Positions 55,837 through 64,000 of a DNA stretch of 64,000 bases are shown piece after piece. Within the stretch, counting starts at the first letter, position 1. Every line of letters starts with the position of its first letter. The notes below the pieces were generated by a model. The model did no database searches, had not been told where the DNA came from, and saw only the letters and a list, made by a program, of their open reading frames with translations. Position numbers and translations under genes: made by a program. The DNA comes from Salinibacterium sp. PAMC 21357 (lineage in GTDB: Bacteria; Actinomycetota; Actinomycetes; Actinomycetales; Microbacteriaceae), in the NCBI RefSeq assembly GCF_000247645.1, contig NZ_AHWA01000004.1, positions 186,001-250,000 of the forward strand. The letters run 5' to 3'.

Positions 55837-57257
55837 GCCCGGATTAGCGCAAGCACCCGGTCGCGAATCTTCTCAAGCTGTTCGGCCGACCCTGCCTCAG
55901 CGTTCAACCGCAACAGCGGCTCCGTATTCGATGGGCGAACGTTGAACCACCAAAACGAGGCGTCATCGGCCGTGATTCCGGTGACGGTCAGACCGTCGAG
56001 CTCATCGAACTCAGCCTCTTCCGCGAATGACTCCCGGATCCGAGCTGTTGCCGCCGCCACATCCTCAACGACGGAGTTGATTTCTCCACTACTGGCGTAG
56101 GGCGAAAAGCGATCAGAGAGCACCGACAGGAGTTCGGGCTGCGAACCGAATTCGGCGAGCAAATGCATCGCCGCAAGCATCCCGTTATCCGCACCCCAAA
56201 AATCGCGGAAGTAGTAGTGCGCCGAGTGCTCGCCGCCAAAAATCGCCCCGGTCGCCGCCATCTGATCTTTGATGAGCGAATGGCCAACGTTTGTGCGCAC
56301 CGGGATCGCACCAGCGGCTTCGATCGTTTCAGCCACAATGCGCGACGTGATCAAGTTATGGATGACAAAGATGTCGCCATCGGGCTGCGTAATTCGCAAT
56401 CGCTGAATCTCGCGAAGAGCTACGACCGCAGCAACCGCACTCGGACTCATCGGAATTCCGCGCTCATCGACGACAAAACAGCGATCCGCGTCGCCATCGA
56501 AGGCGAGCCCAACATCGGCACCGTGTTCGAGCACCGCTTTTTGAAGGTCAACAATATTGGCTGGGTCAAGAGGGTTTGCTTCGTGATTAGGGAAAGTTCC
56601 GTCGAGCTCAAAATACAGCGGGATAATCTCGATCGGCAGTTCTGAAAGGCCGGCCGCAGTCGACAGCACGGCAGGAACAGTCAATCCACCCATGCCGTTA
56701 CCGGCATCTACAACAACACGAATCGGTCGGATGCCGCTGAGATCGACAAGCTGACGCAAATAGGCGGCATAATCGGCGAGCACATCAATTTCGCGCTGCG
56801 AACCAGGCACAGCCACAGGATCAATGCCCACCTCGAGATAGGTTTGCGCACGATCGCGGATAGCCTTCAAGCCGGTCTTGAAACTAATGCCCTGAGCGCC
56901 GGCCCGGCTGAACTTGATGCCGTTGTAGGTCGCCGGGTTGTGGCTGGCGGTGAACATAGCGGCAGGGGCATCCAGACTTCCGGAGGCGAAATATGTCTCA
57001 TCGGTGGAGCACAACCCGATGAGGACAACGTTTCCCCCGCGGGCGCGTGCACCGTCCGAGAATGCTGCAGCGAAACCCGGAGATGAATCACGCATGTCGT
57101 GACCGACAACGATTTCTTCGCCCGCTGCATCCACTTCATCGACAAAAGCGGCGCCGAGCGCCTCTACGACCTCGACAGTGAGTTGAGAACCGACAAGGCC
57201 GCGAACGTCGTAGGCCTTGATGAAGGGGGCGAGATCAATGGGTTTAGCTTTGCTCAT
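55833..57257 (-). CDS. manB: Phosphomannomutase/phosphoglucomutase
   Basis: The protein is 474 residues. It interconverts mannose-6-phosphate and mannose-1-phosphate. Motifs are the catalytic phosphoserine loop FTASHNPATYNGIKF, the metal loop GLAFDGDADRCFVVDERG, GGEHSAHYYFRDF for sugar specificity, and RPSNTEPLLRLNAE for phosphate binding. It supplies mannose-1-phosphate for GDP-mannose, used by the dehydratase-family genes at 62985-64000. The start overlaps DUF3499 by 14 bases. Confidence 0.94.
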   Translation of the reverse strand: MSKAKPIDLAPFIKAYDVRGLVGSQLTVEVVEALGAAFVDEVDAAGEEIVVGHDMRDSSPGFAAAFSDGARARGGNVVLIGLCSTDETYFASGSLDAPAAMFTASHNPATYNGIKFSRAGAQGISFKTGLKAIRDRAQTYLEVGIDPVAVPGSQREIDVLADYAAYLRQLVDLSGIRPIRVVVDAGNGMGGLTVPAVLSTAAGLSELPIEIIPLYFELDGTFPNHEANPLDPANIVDLQKAVLEHGADVGLAFDGDADRCFVVDERGIPMSPSAVAAVVALREIQRLRITQPDGDIFVIHNLITSRIVAETIEAAGAIPVRTNVGHSLIKDQMAATGAIFGGEHSAHYYFRDFWGADNGMLAAMHLLAEFGSQPELLSVLSDRFSPYASSGEINSVVEDVAAATARIRESFAEEAEFDELDGLTVTGITADDASFWWFNVRPSNTEPLLRLNAEAGSAEQLEKIRDRVLALIRA

Positions 57258-57459
57258 GCCCCAAAACTACATGCCGAACAACCTGCCACCCCTGAGGTGC
57301 CGAGAGACGTTCGGCGTGGCGCGCACACAAATCGTAGCTGTGCGGCTCTGCGCTGTAGCTCAGCGGCCCAAGCACCGCCATTGAGTCCGCATAGACATAC
57401 GTGAGAGTGGCCTCTGCTTCGGAGTTGCAGGCGACCTTGCTGCACGGGCGCTGATTCAT
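57244..57459 (-). CDS. DUF3499 family protein
   Basis: The protein is 71 residues from ATG 57459. The family pattern is clear: RPCSKVACNSEAEATLTYVYADS, GPLSYSAEPHSYDLCARHAERLSAPQGWQVV. The cysteine pairs and histidines suggest a small metal-binding fold. Function is unknown. It lies between manB and the metallopeptidase-fold gene, the standard actinobacterial order. Confidence 0.9.
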   Translation of the reverse strand: MNQRPCSKVACNSEAEATLTYVYADSMAVLGPLSYSAEPHSYDLCARHAERLSAPQGWQVVRHVVLGHEQS

Positions 57460-57522
57460 GGTGAGCCCTAGCCTACGACTGCGCACCCACAGCAGGGCAA
57501 CTGCGGCCCGTAGAATGGTCTC

Positions 57523-57966
57523 GTGGCTAGATCATCGAAGCGAGCACAGACCCGCTCTGTGCGCGGCAATTGGCGGGATCGTCACGGTCGCGGAATCCGA
57601 GCCGCTGTCACCGGGCCGCACTTGCCGTTATTGCGCAGCCGCCACGGCAATTTCGAACTCACGGTTGCCTCCGCCGCCCAGTTCCTGAAAGAAATGTGGC
57701 CAGAGGAACTCGCCAAAGCCCGCTTCGAAATCGGACTAATGCCCGAGAGCAGCCCTGAAGGCACCAAAGTCGCCCGCTGGAAAGTTTCCGCCAGCGAACA
57801 CCGCATCATCCTGTTTCGCCTCCCTATCGAGCGCATGGCGAGACTGCACCGCGACGATGAACTGCACCGCCGAATGCTTATCGAGAGTTGCGTGTTTCGC
57901 GCTGTTGCCGAGTACCTCGGTAAAGAACCGTGGGAACTCGCGCCGAATCGCTTTCGTCACTTCTAA
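57523..57966 (+). CDS. Metallopeptidase-family (zincin-fold) protein lacking HExxH
   Basis: The protein is 147 residues from GTG 57523. TAGAAT lies exactly six bases before the GTG, so it is probably leaderless. The first 30 residues are highly basic. The remainder matches the metallopeptidase family next to DUF3499 (FEIGLMPESSPEG, RIILFRLPIERMAR). The segment that holds HExxH in active relatives reads SCVFRAVAEYLG, with no zinc ligands. It is therefore probably not an active peptidase and may be structural or regulatory. Confidence 0.8.
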   Translation: MARSSKRAQTRSVRGNWRDRHGRGIRAAVTGPHLPLLRSRHGNFELTVASAAQFLKEMWPEELAKARFEIGLMPESSPEGTKVARWKVSASEHRIILFRLPIERMARLHRDDELHRRMLIESCVFRAVAEYLGKEPWELAPNRFRHF

Positions 57967-58020
57967 GTACGCACCCTTCGGTTGGAGCGCCGACTTTGCG
58001 AGGTGCGCGGTCTATCCGGG

Positions 58021-59601
58021 TTAAGGGAACACAGTCAACGGAGAAGAACCCGGCGTCTGCGGGTCGATCGCATACGCCGCGATAAAGCCCTTTTGTGCCT
58101 GCGTGATGCTCGCGAACGCCGGGGCGCTCAGTCCGAGCGTGTAGCTCGTGCCGTTGGTTACGGGCGCGCGCAGTACCGAATCCGGTTTGATCGTGTATTC
58201 CTCAATGTCGCCGTCGGTAGATGTCAGAGTCACGTCGATGGCATCGCTGTCAGAGTTCACAATGTTGAGCATCGCTGTCAGCCCAGCGGCGACGGTGAAC
58301 TGGGTGTCTTCCTCAAGCACCGGACTCGCCGTAAACCACGCGAAGTCCGTTGCCGTGACCACGCCACCCTCAAGAAGCGCAGAGGTGGTTCGCGCAGAGG
58401 CAACGACAGGAACATCAGACTCGATCTGCAATGAGTAGGCGCCCGTTGTGAGTTCTTCAATCGGAATATCGGTGACCACACCTGCGCTCAAGTCGAGACT
58501 GAACCTGATCGGATCGGCCTCAGCCTCCGATGACGTCAAGGTCGCCGAGATTGAGGCGCTCTGCTCACCCGGAACAAACACCCGCACTGCTGCGATAAGG
58601 TCATCGGTTTCGGTACCGGTGCCGCGCAGTGCTTGCACTCCTTCGAGACTCGTTACAACGATCCCCGGGATGACCACCGATTTCGAGGGTGCCTCGGTTG
58701 CTCCCACAATCTCAACCCCACCAGCATCGAGACCTCGAACTATCGACTGCTGCAATTCAGCAGTAATCTGACCGCCGCTGCTCGTGACATGAACCACCGG
58801 CGACGTAACTCCGGGAGCAAAACCTGCCAGAGAAAGCACTCGCTGCCCATTGGGCGGAACAACGATTCCGGCTGTTCCCGCCGCAGAAACAGCACCTCGC
58901 TCATCAAAGATGTCGAGCGTTACCGTTGATGCCACTTCAGTCGGGTTTGTGAGCGAAATGAGAGTCGTACGACCAGTAGTCGTTGCGCCTCCGACTAACC
59001 AGCTATCGCCGCCGACTGCGCGACACCCTGCGGAGGTGAATCCGATGTAGTCGCCTACCGCAACAGACTGAGACTGCGCCCCGCTGAGCCGAACGAGAGT
59101 CTGAGGAGATTTCGTGTCGGGAGCAGCGCTAAGCACGAGAGGCGCAGCCAAAGGCTCAACAGCTTCGGCATCCGAAGCAGATATACGGGATTGTTCGACG
59201 GCGCCAGAAGTTGACGAGAAACGCGTGTTTGCTTCGCCGAGGGTGAAGACGGACGATGCTTCGGCCCCGGACTCATCTGACAGTCGAAGAAGCGGCCCAG
59301 GACAGGTCAGTTGTTGAGCGGTGGGAACCGGGACAACCACCGTGCTCGGTGGCTCGGAGTTCACAAACGGCACATCCAGAAACGTCGCACCGAGGATGAC
59401 AGCAGCGGCCGTGCTTATTCCGACAACCCCAACCAATACTCGAGCGCCGACTCGAGCGGCCGCTTTCGCGGATACCGGTCGGCGCGTACTGGACACTGGC
59501 TCTGCAGCACCCGTGAGGTCAGCGTCGTCATCGAATTCCGTGCCCGTCGGCTCATCGGGAAGCGCCGCCGCCTCATCGTGGGTCGGGTCTGTGCCGGTCA
59601 T
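58021..59601 (-). CDS. DUF5719 membrane-anchored protein
   Basis: The protein is 526 residues. An acidic N-terminus (about 45 residues) leads to one helix (GARVLVGVVGISTAAAVILGATFL), then a large beta-rich extracytoplasmic domain with many Ser, Thr and Val. The pattern fits DUF5719, a family found with the membrane glycosyltransferase next to it. Its ATG overlaps the glycosyltransferase stop by four bases, so both are probably one functional unit at the cell surface. Confidence 0.82.
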   Translation of the reverse strand: MTGTDPTHDEAAALPDEPTGTEFDDDADLTGAAEPVSSTRRPVSAKAAARVGARVLVGVVGISTAAAVILGATFLDVPFVNSEPPSTVVVPVPTAQQLTCPGPLLRLSDESGAEASSVFTLGEANTRFSSTSGAVEQSRISASDAEAVEPLAAPLVLSAAPDTKSPQTLVRLSGAQSQSVAVGDYIGFTSAGCRAVGGDSWLVGGATTTGRTTLISLTNPTEVASTVTLDIFDERGAVSAAGTAGIVVPPNGQRVLSLAGFAPGVTSPVVHVTSSGGQITAELQQSIVRGLDAGGVEIVGATEAPSKSVVIPGIVVTSLEGVQALRGTGTETDDLIAAVRVFVPGEQSASISATLTSSEAEADPIRFSLDLSAGVVTDIPIEELTTGAYSLQIESDVPVVASARTTSALLEGGVVTATDFAWFTASPVLEEDTQFTVAAGLTAMLNIVNSDSDAIDVTLTSTDGDIEEYTIKPDSVLRAPVTNGTSYTLGLSAPAFASITQAQKGFIAAYAIDPQTPGSSPLTVFP

Positions 59602-62408
59602 TCGCTCGCCTCAATCACGGTAACGGCACTTTCTGCCTTCGCCGCACGCAGTCGCCTGCGTCGCGTTGTTGGGATCGCCAACAGCAAAGTGAGGCCCAAG
59701 ATTATTGCCTGTCCTAGAAGAACCGCTCGGCCGAGCTGTGTGTCTGTGTTGGTCACGCCGACAGTAGTACTCGATTCGGCCACTTCCGAATAATGCCAAA
59801 GATTGCCCTGGGCAGTATCACCGATCGGGTTTAGCAAGCTATTGCCATCAAGCGCCTCGATGATCCGCTGACGCGTTGAAGCGGCATCCGGATCGGATTC
59901 TGGCGTTAGCACAATGAACGCAATTTGGAGATCGTCGAGTTCGCTAGCGATATCGAAACCGCTTCGTGATGCGATGTTTCCGGCGAGGGTAGCGCTTTGT
60001 TTTTCCGCGGCAGAAAGCTCGGTACTGGTGGCGGCAAAGGTGGATTGCTCATCGAGCCCAGAACCTCGACCGCGATGGATATCCACGGCCATGGTGGAAG
60101 GTGACGTAACGGTCAGCTGCAACGTGCCGAGCCCGTCGCGCTGAGTCGATTCTGCGGAGACGAAGGCAGGCAACAATCGACCATTGCTGGCAGAGACCGG
60201 GGCGGCACCTGAGGCGAGAGTCCATAGCGGGGCAACAGCGAGCGCCAATACGCCGATCAGCGTGAGGAACGCGGGCAACGCAGAATGACGTTCCAGACTC
60301 TCAACAGCCACAACCACTGCCCCACAGAGTCCGAGCCAATACAAGCTAAGAGCGGCACCGGCCCAAAGCACTACCGATGCCTCGCCGGCTGAACTCACTG
60401 ACAGATGGGTGACGGCTACGGCCGTAACGAATCCGAGCAGCGCCAAGGAAAGCGACGGAATCGCACGTCGACTCCCCGGAACGAAGAGACTCATGAGGGC
60501 AAGCGCGGCGAAAGGAGAAAGCAAGAGAGCCACCAAGAGCGGGCCGTACTGGTCGTTCAGCCCCAGCGCCGACAAGAGCGAACTCCAACCGTTGGAGCCC
60601 GGGACTACGCTCCCGAGAGCAAGCTGCCAACCGTTCGATGCTATCCGCGCAACAGGCAGGCCCGGATCAGCAAAGATCGCCAACAGCGCGCCTCGCGACA
60701 CCTGCTGAACGACCAACGGAGCGAAGAGCGCAGCTGCGGGAATCACGATCCACAGGAGACGGTGCGACGATTTCGGGCGAGCGATGATCCACGCAACGAG
60801 CGCGATAACCAGTGCAGGCACGATGCTCGGGGCCGAGGCCGCAATTGTCGCAAAAAGCAACGCCGCGATAGCGGACATCGCCCAGTTGTGAGCCGCCCGC
60901 AACACTGCGAGCACAAGCCACGGCAGCAAGATGTGCACCAGAACGGCACCCAATTGCCCTTCACCGAGCGACACCAAGAAACTGGGTGCTAGCGTCCACG
61001 CTGCTGCTGCAAGCATTGGAGCCCAGGGACGTTCAGAGATGGATGCCGCACAGAGCCAGGCGGCAAGTGCGGCCAACGGGAGCGCAACCAGATACAGCAC
61101 GACAATGCTGAACGACGGATTCCAGAACGTTAGCGACCCCATCACCGCAAGAACTACAGCGAAGGGGTCTGCCGCTACTACTTGTTGGGCTAGGTCGTTC
61201 CAGCCATACCCGACGTGCGACCACAGCTCAGGGACGCTCGCAGACAGCGGCAGCAGCCCTCCCCCGGTAAGCGCGCGAACATCCACAAATCGGGAAAAGC
61301 TAATCACTCCGACAACAGCGGCGAGAAGCACAACCCACGCACCGCCGTCACCGAACAAGCGGGGATGTGCAACTTCAAACGCCGCATCCGGGGCATCACC
61401 ACTGCGTTCGTGAGCGCGCAATTCGCGGAGTTCCGACCACGTGATCCTCAGCGGATTCACCGCGCCAAAACCAACCCGTTTGTTACGTCGGAGATTACGC
61501 CGAGCAGCAACAACCCCGCCGTCAAAGATTGCCGCAAAAGCGGCAGCGAGCTCTCCGATTACGGCCGTTGGCCGTTTGGCCACCAAATGTCCGAGAGAGC
61601 GAAGAATGGCTAGCGGCAGCAGAGTGAGCCAGTGCAACGGAACGGCAAAGCCGGGTGCATAAACTAAACGCCGATGAAGTTGCGCAAAACGTTGAAGACG
61701 ATTGTGCGCCGCGGCAGACACGGACTTTTTGCCAAAGAGTTCTGGGCCGCCAGCGCTAGCAATGCGAGCATCGGCAACAGCGACAACGCGGTGACCAGCC
61801 AGTCGAGCCCGAACACAGAAATCTAGCGCCGCATCGACCGATGGGAGCTTGGGATCAAAACCGCCGAGCGCAGCCCATACATGGCGCCGCACCAGCATGC
61901 CTGCTCCCGCTACACCTAAAGCATCGGTTTGCACGTCGTGTTGAGCTTGATCGAGTTCGTCGTTGACGAGGCCAAGCGAGCGGCCGAGTGGCGTCAGCGA
62001 TTCCCCGAAATTTGTGATGGTTGTCGGGTCGTCCCACCGCACGAGTTTGGGTCCAGCGACAGCAACTGACGGTGCAATCTCTACAGCCCCCAGGAGTGCG
62101 CTCAGCGCATTCTGATCGGGAGCGCTGTCATAACTGAGCAGCCACAGCCACTCATCTTCGGCCGCTTGCGGCGCTGCCGTCTGCAGCGCTTGAGCAATTG
62201 CGCCGCCAAACGTTCGGCGACCGTGAGCGTCGGCGATCTGGGCCGGGGCAGACGCGACCATGATCGACAGCGACTCATCACTGGAATCCGCATCAACCGC
62301 AATCACCGAATCGGGTCGACGGTGTTGTGCCGCAATCGCGGCTAGCGTGCGTGGCAGATATTTGGCGCCATTTCTGGCGACAATGACTGCTGTAACTCTC
62401 GGCTGCAT
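59598..62408 (-). CDS. Large membrane glycosyltransferase (GT2 fused to a multi-helix domain)
   Basis: The protein is 936 residues from ATG 62408; an earlier GTG at 62435 adds nine. The N-terminal 240 residues form a GT2 catalytic domain: TAVIVARNGAKYLPRTLAAIAAQHRRPDSVIAVDADSSDES, with acidic DxD-like residues, and GGFDPKLPSVDAALDFCVRARLAGHRVV. The rest carries at least ten membrane helices with loops outside. This layout is typical of actinobacterial enzymes acting on lipid-linked sugars. It is coupled to the DUF5719 gene and near manB and gmd-like genes, so a mannose- or deoxyhexose-containing polymer is a plausible product. Confidence 0.87.
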   Translation of the reverse strand: MQPRVTAVIVARNGAKYLPRTLAAIAAQHRRPDSVIAVDADSSDESLSIMVASAPAQIADAHGRRTFGGAIAQALQTAAPQAAEDEWLWLLSYDSAPDQNALSALLGAVEIAPSVAVAGPKLVRWDDPTTITNFGESLTPLGRSLGLVNDELDQAQHDVQTDALGVAGAGMLVRRHVWAALGGFDPKLPSVDAALDFCVRARLAGHRVVAVADARIASAGGPELFGKKSVSAAAHNRLQRFAQLHRRLVYAPGFAVPLHWLTLLPLAILRSLGHLVAKRPTAVIGELAAAFAAIFDGGVVAARRNLRRNKRVGFGAVNPLRITWSELRELRAHERSGDAPDAAFEVAHPRLFGDGGAWVVLLAAVVGVISFSRFVDVRALTGGGLLPLSASVPELWSHVGYGWNDLAQQVVAADPFAVVLAVMGSLTFWNPSFSIVVLYLVALPLAALAAWLCAASISERPWAPMLAAAAWTLAPSFLVSLGEGQLGAVLVHILLPWLVLAVLRAAHNWAMSAIAALLFATIAASAPSIVPALVIALVAWIIARPKSSHRLLWIVIPAAALFAPLVVQQVSRGALLAIFADPGLPVARIASNGWQLALGSVVPGSNGWSSLLSALGLNDQYGPLLVALLLSPFAALALMSLFVPGSRRAIPSLSLALLGFVTAVAVTHLSVSSAGEASVVLWAGAALSLYWLGLCGAVVVAVESLERHSALPAFLTLIGVLALAVAPLWTLASGAAPVSASNGRLLPAFVSAESTQRDGLGTLQLTVTSPSTMAVDIHRGRGSGLDEQSTFAATSTELSAAEKQSATLAGNIASRSGFDIASELDDLQIAFIVLTPESDPDAASTRQRIIEALDGNSLLNPIGDTAQGNLWHYSEVAESSTTVGVTNTDTQLGRAVLLGQAIILGLTLLLAIPTTRRRRLRAAKAESAVTVIEASE

Positions 62409-62517
62409 TTGTTTGAGACTAAGCGCCGAGAGCACTCACGAGCACTCGACTCGCTGCGGTCGAGCGAGTCTGGGAGTTGCCCTCAACGAAAGGTCAGTAA
62501 TCGTCTGTCGGCGCTGG

Positions 62518-62844
62518 CTAGCTTGCGCGCTTGCGCAGCTTGCGACGTTCCCGCTCGGACAGCCCACCCCAAATGCCGAATCGCTCATCGTTTTCGAGAG
62601 CGTATTCAAGGCACTGGCTGCGCACTTCACACGATGAACAAATCTTCTTCGCGTCCCGAGTCGAGCCGCCCTTTTCTGGAAAGAAAGCTTCTGGGTCCGT
62701 TTGAGCGCAAAGCGAGTCGGTCTGCCACGAGAGGGCATTGCCGTCTTCATCGGCGAGCGGTTGCCGCACACCAGGAACCCCAAGTCGTACGGGGTCGACA
62801 AACCAGTCGTCAGGAACTCCCGAGCGGTATCCGCTGTTGTCCAT
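62518..62844 (-). CDS. whiB2: WhiB-family iron-sulfur regulator, WhiB2 (WhmD) type
   Basis: The protein is 108 residues from ATG 62844, with GGAGGGGAGAG upstream. Four cluster cysteines are C46, C69, C72 and C78, the turn is GIWGG (90-94), and the tail is RERRKLRKRAS. The extended N-terminus and DPEAFFPEKGGSTRDAKKIC pattern fit WhiB2/WhmD, which controls division and septation in mycobacteria and streptomycetes (WhiB). The position near DUF3499 and manB supports this. A clear promoter is at 62897-62925. Confidence 0.93.
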   Translation of the reverse strand: MDNSGYRSGVPDDWFVDPVRLGVPGVRQPLADEDGNALSWQTDSLCAQTDPEAFFPEKGGSTRDAKKICSSCEVRSQCLEYALENDERFGIWGGLSERERRKLRKRAS

Positions 62845-62896
62845 CTGGTCTCTCTCCCCTCCGCCTTCAATGCTTCGCATCAAATCGCGTTACATA

Positions 62897-62925
62897 ATTA
62901 CACCGGTGTAGTTCCTCAGAGTCAA
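62897..62925 (-). promoter_or_regulatory. whiB2 promoter with a palindrome in the spacer
   Basis: On the minus strand, TTGACT (62920-62925) and TGTAAT (62897-62902) are 17 bases apart. A 12-base palindrome TACACCGGTGTA (62899-62910) overlaps the -10 and spacer. The predicted start near 62890 gives a leader of about 46 bases with a ribosome site. Confidence 0.75.
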
Positions 62926-62984
62926 GTCGCAGATCATAATTGCCTCGACCAGAACTTAAGGGTTATGGCGCGCCGTGACTTTGC

Positions 62985-63932
62985 TTAACTCAGCAAAGCG
63001 AGATCATGATCGACCATCGCCGCCACAATTTCATCAAACTTTACCGTTGGTGACCAATCTAGAATCCGGTGAGCCTTGCTTGCATCCCCCAGTTGTAGGG
63101 CAGCATCCCCCGAACGCAACAAACCATCTGACACGCGAACGCGCTCGGACCAGTCCTCCACACCTGCTCGAGTAAAAGCGGCGGCAACGAAATCGCGAAC
63201 AGAATGCGAAATGCCTGTGGCGATCACAAAATCATCGGGCTCGGAATGCCGGGCTGTCTTGAGGAGAGCGTGGGCGTAGTCAGGCGCCCAACCCCAATCG
63301 CGCTGCGCGTCCATATTTCCGAGTTCGAGCGTCTCCTGCTTGCCTACCGAAATGCGGGCGGCAGCCGCCGTAATTTTGCGCGTGACGAAAGTCTCCGGAC
63401 GTCGGGGCGACTCATGGTTGTACAAGATCACCGACGACGCCGCCACTCCCGCAGTGCGATAGGCGCCTACGAGGCCGTGTGCGTAAGCCTTAGCCGCCCC
63501 GTAAGGGCTCGTCGGCCGGATTACCGTCTGCTCGTTCTGGGGCGACTCTGTGGGCGCACCAAATATTTCGGCGCTGGAGGCCTGGACGAAGCGGATGTCG
63601 ACAGCACCGCGATCATGGATCACTTTTACGGCAGCCAACATCTCTGCGACCACGGCGCCATTGAGCCTGGCAGTCAGGCCAGGATTTTGCCATGACTGGT
63701 ACACAGAGCTCAGTGCAGCAAGGTTGTAAATCTCATTTGGTTCGATGTCGGCAATGAGCTCTGCGATCGCGCTACCAGTAGCGAGGTCAAGCTCGTGCGG
63801 AACAACACCAGCTGTGACGACTTCATCGGCATCACGCGTGACGCCGTGAACTTCGTAGCCTTGGGCGAGCAAGAGCTCCGCCAAGTAAGACCCATCTTGG
63901 CCAGTAACTCCGGTGATTAGCGCGCGGGTCAT
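62985..63932 (-). CDS. GDP-mannose 4,6-dehydratase/GDP-deoxyhexose reductase family protein
   Basis: The protein is 315 residues. The SDR-fold NAD(P) site is TGVTGQDGSYLAELLL. Catalytic residues lie in SSAEIFG and SPYGAAKAYAH (YxxxK). The segments LYNHESPRRPETFVTRKIT and ELGNMDAQRDWGWAPDY are Gmd-like. It overlaps the next Gmd gene by three bases, so it may be the paired reductase (Rmd-like) or a second dehydratase. The likely product is a GDP-6-deoxy-sugar such as GDP-D-rhamnose. Sequence alone does not settle which. Confidence 0.8.
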   Translation of the reverse strand: MTRALITGVTGQDGSYLAELLLAQGYEVHGVTRDADEVVTAGVVPHELDLATGSAIAELIADIEPNEIYNLAALSSVYQSWQNPGLTARLNGAVVAEMLAAVKVIHDRGAVDIRFVQASSAEIFGAPTESPQNEQTVIRPTSPYGAAKAYAHGLVGAYRTAGVAASSVILYNHESPRRPETFVTRKITAAAARISVGKQETLELGNMDAQRDWGWAPDYAHALLKTARHSEPDDFVIATGISHSVRDFVAAAFTRAGVEDWSERVRVSDGLLRSGDAALQLGDASKAHRILDWSPTVKFDEIVAAMVDHDLALLS

Positions 63933-64000
63933 TGGATACCGGCAAGCTCTTTCTGCTCGGCCAGATCGGACTCAACCATCATCGCGATAAGCTCAGGAAA
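63929..64000 (-). CDS. C-terminus of GDP-mannose 4,6-dehydratase, partial at the right edge
   Basis: The last 23 residues before the TGA at 63929-63931 read FPELIAMMVESDLAEQ, then KELAGIQ, like the end of full-length Gmd. The gene continues to the right. It overlaps the start of the 62985-63932 gene. The assignment rests on a short segment and on the neighbour. Confidence 0.6.
   Translation of the reverse strand, partial: FPELIAMMVESDLAEQKELAGIQ

Overview
The window is a chromosomal segment of a high-GC Gram-positive actinobacterium, most likely a member of the Microbacteriaceae (order Micrococcales). The evidence is WhiB1- and WhiB2-type iron-sulfur regulators, a PdtaS sensor kinase, the MtrA-MtrB-LpqB module, a SecA without a C-terminal zinc finger, a LAxTG-type sortase substrate, and many start codons placed 6-7 bases after a -10 box, as in leaderless actinobacterial mRNAs. 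The family-level placement is inferred from overall gene character and was not tested by phylogeny.

Layout. (1) 1-2900: a lower-GC accessory patch next to tRNA-Gln, with the N-terminal part of a Thoeris ThsB-like TIR protein running off the left edge, a possible PIN-like nuclease and an unknown one-TM protein. (2) 3000-22900: metabolism. It holds a PadR/membrane-protein pair, a flavin reductase, gltX, an FAH-family hydrolase with ilvE, leuB, serA, several small membrane or envelope proteins, a ThiF-like enzyme without zinc cysteines, the branched-chain amino-acid operon ilvD-ilvB-ilvN-ilvC, and otsA-otsB for trehalose. (3) 22900-34200: a TetR/MMPL/YhgE envelope operon in which the MMPL protein carries a degenerate ABC-ATPase-like tail, then a class I glutamine amidotransferase, an M23 peptidase, a LAxTG surface protein, tRNA-Lys and a peroxiredoxin. 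(4) 34300-48500: whiB1, pdtaS, a CpaE-like/SAF/HTH group, an Rv3235-like gene, secA, hpf, comF, lpqB, mtrB and mtrA. (5) 48500-55800: a MoxR cluster (GlpQ-type membrane domain, DUF4129, DUF4350, MoxR, DUF58, SpoIIM, RDD). (6) 55800-64000: manB, DUF3499, a metallopeptidase-fold protein, DUF5719, a large membrane glycosyltransferase, whiB2 and two GDP-mannose dehydratase-family genes, the second running off the right edge.

Sections 4 and 6 resemble, in gene content and order, the Mycobacterium tuberculosis stretch whiB1-pdtaS ... secA1-hpf-comF-lpqB-mtrB-mtrA ... manB-DUF3499-metallopeptidase-whiB2. Section 5 resembles the separate M. tuberculosis moxR2 cluster. Functionally, sections 3-6 are dominated by the cell envelope: signalling (MtrAB), export (SecA, MMPL), surface proteins and GDP-mannose-derived sugars.

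Two highly conserved genes, ilvB and secA, are each interrupted by a single missing base. Since SecA is normally essential, at least that one probably reflects a sequence error rather than true gene loss. The best leads for new biology are the MMPL-ABC-like fusion and the ThsB/PIN-like patch beside tRNA-Gln.
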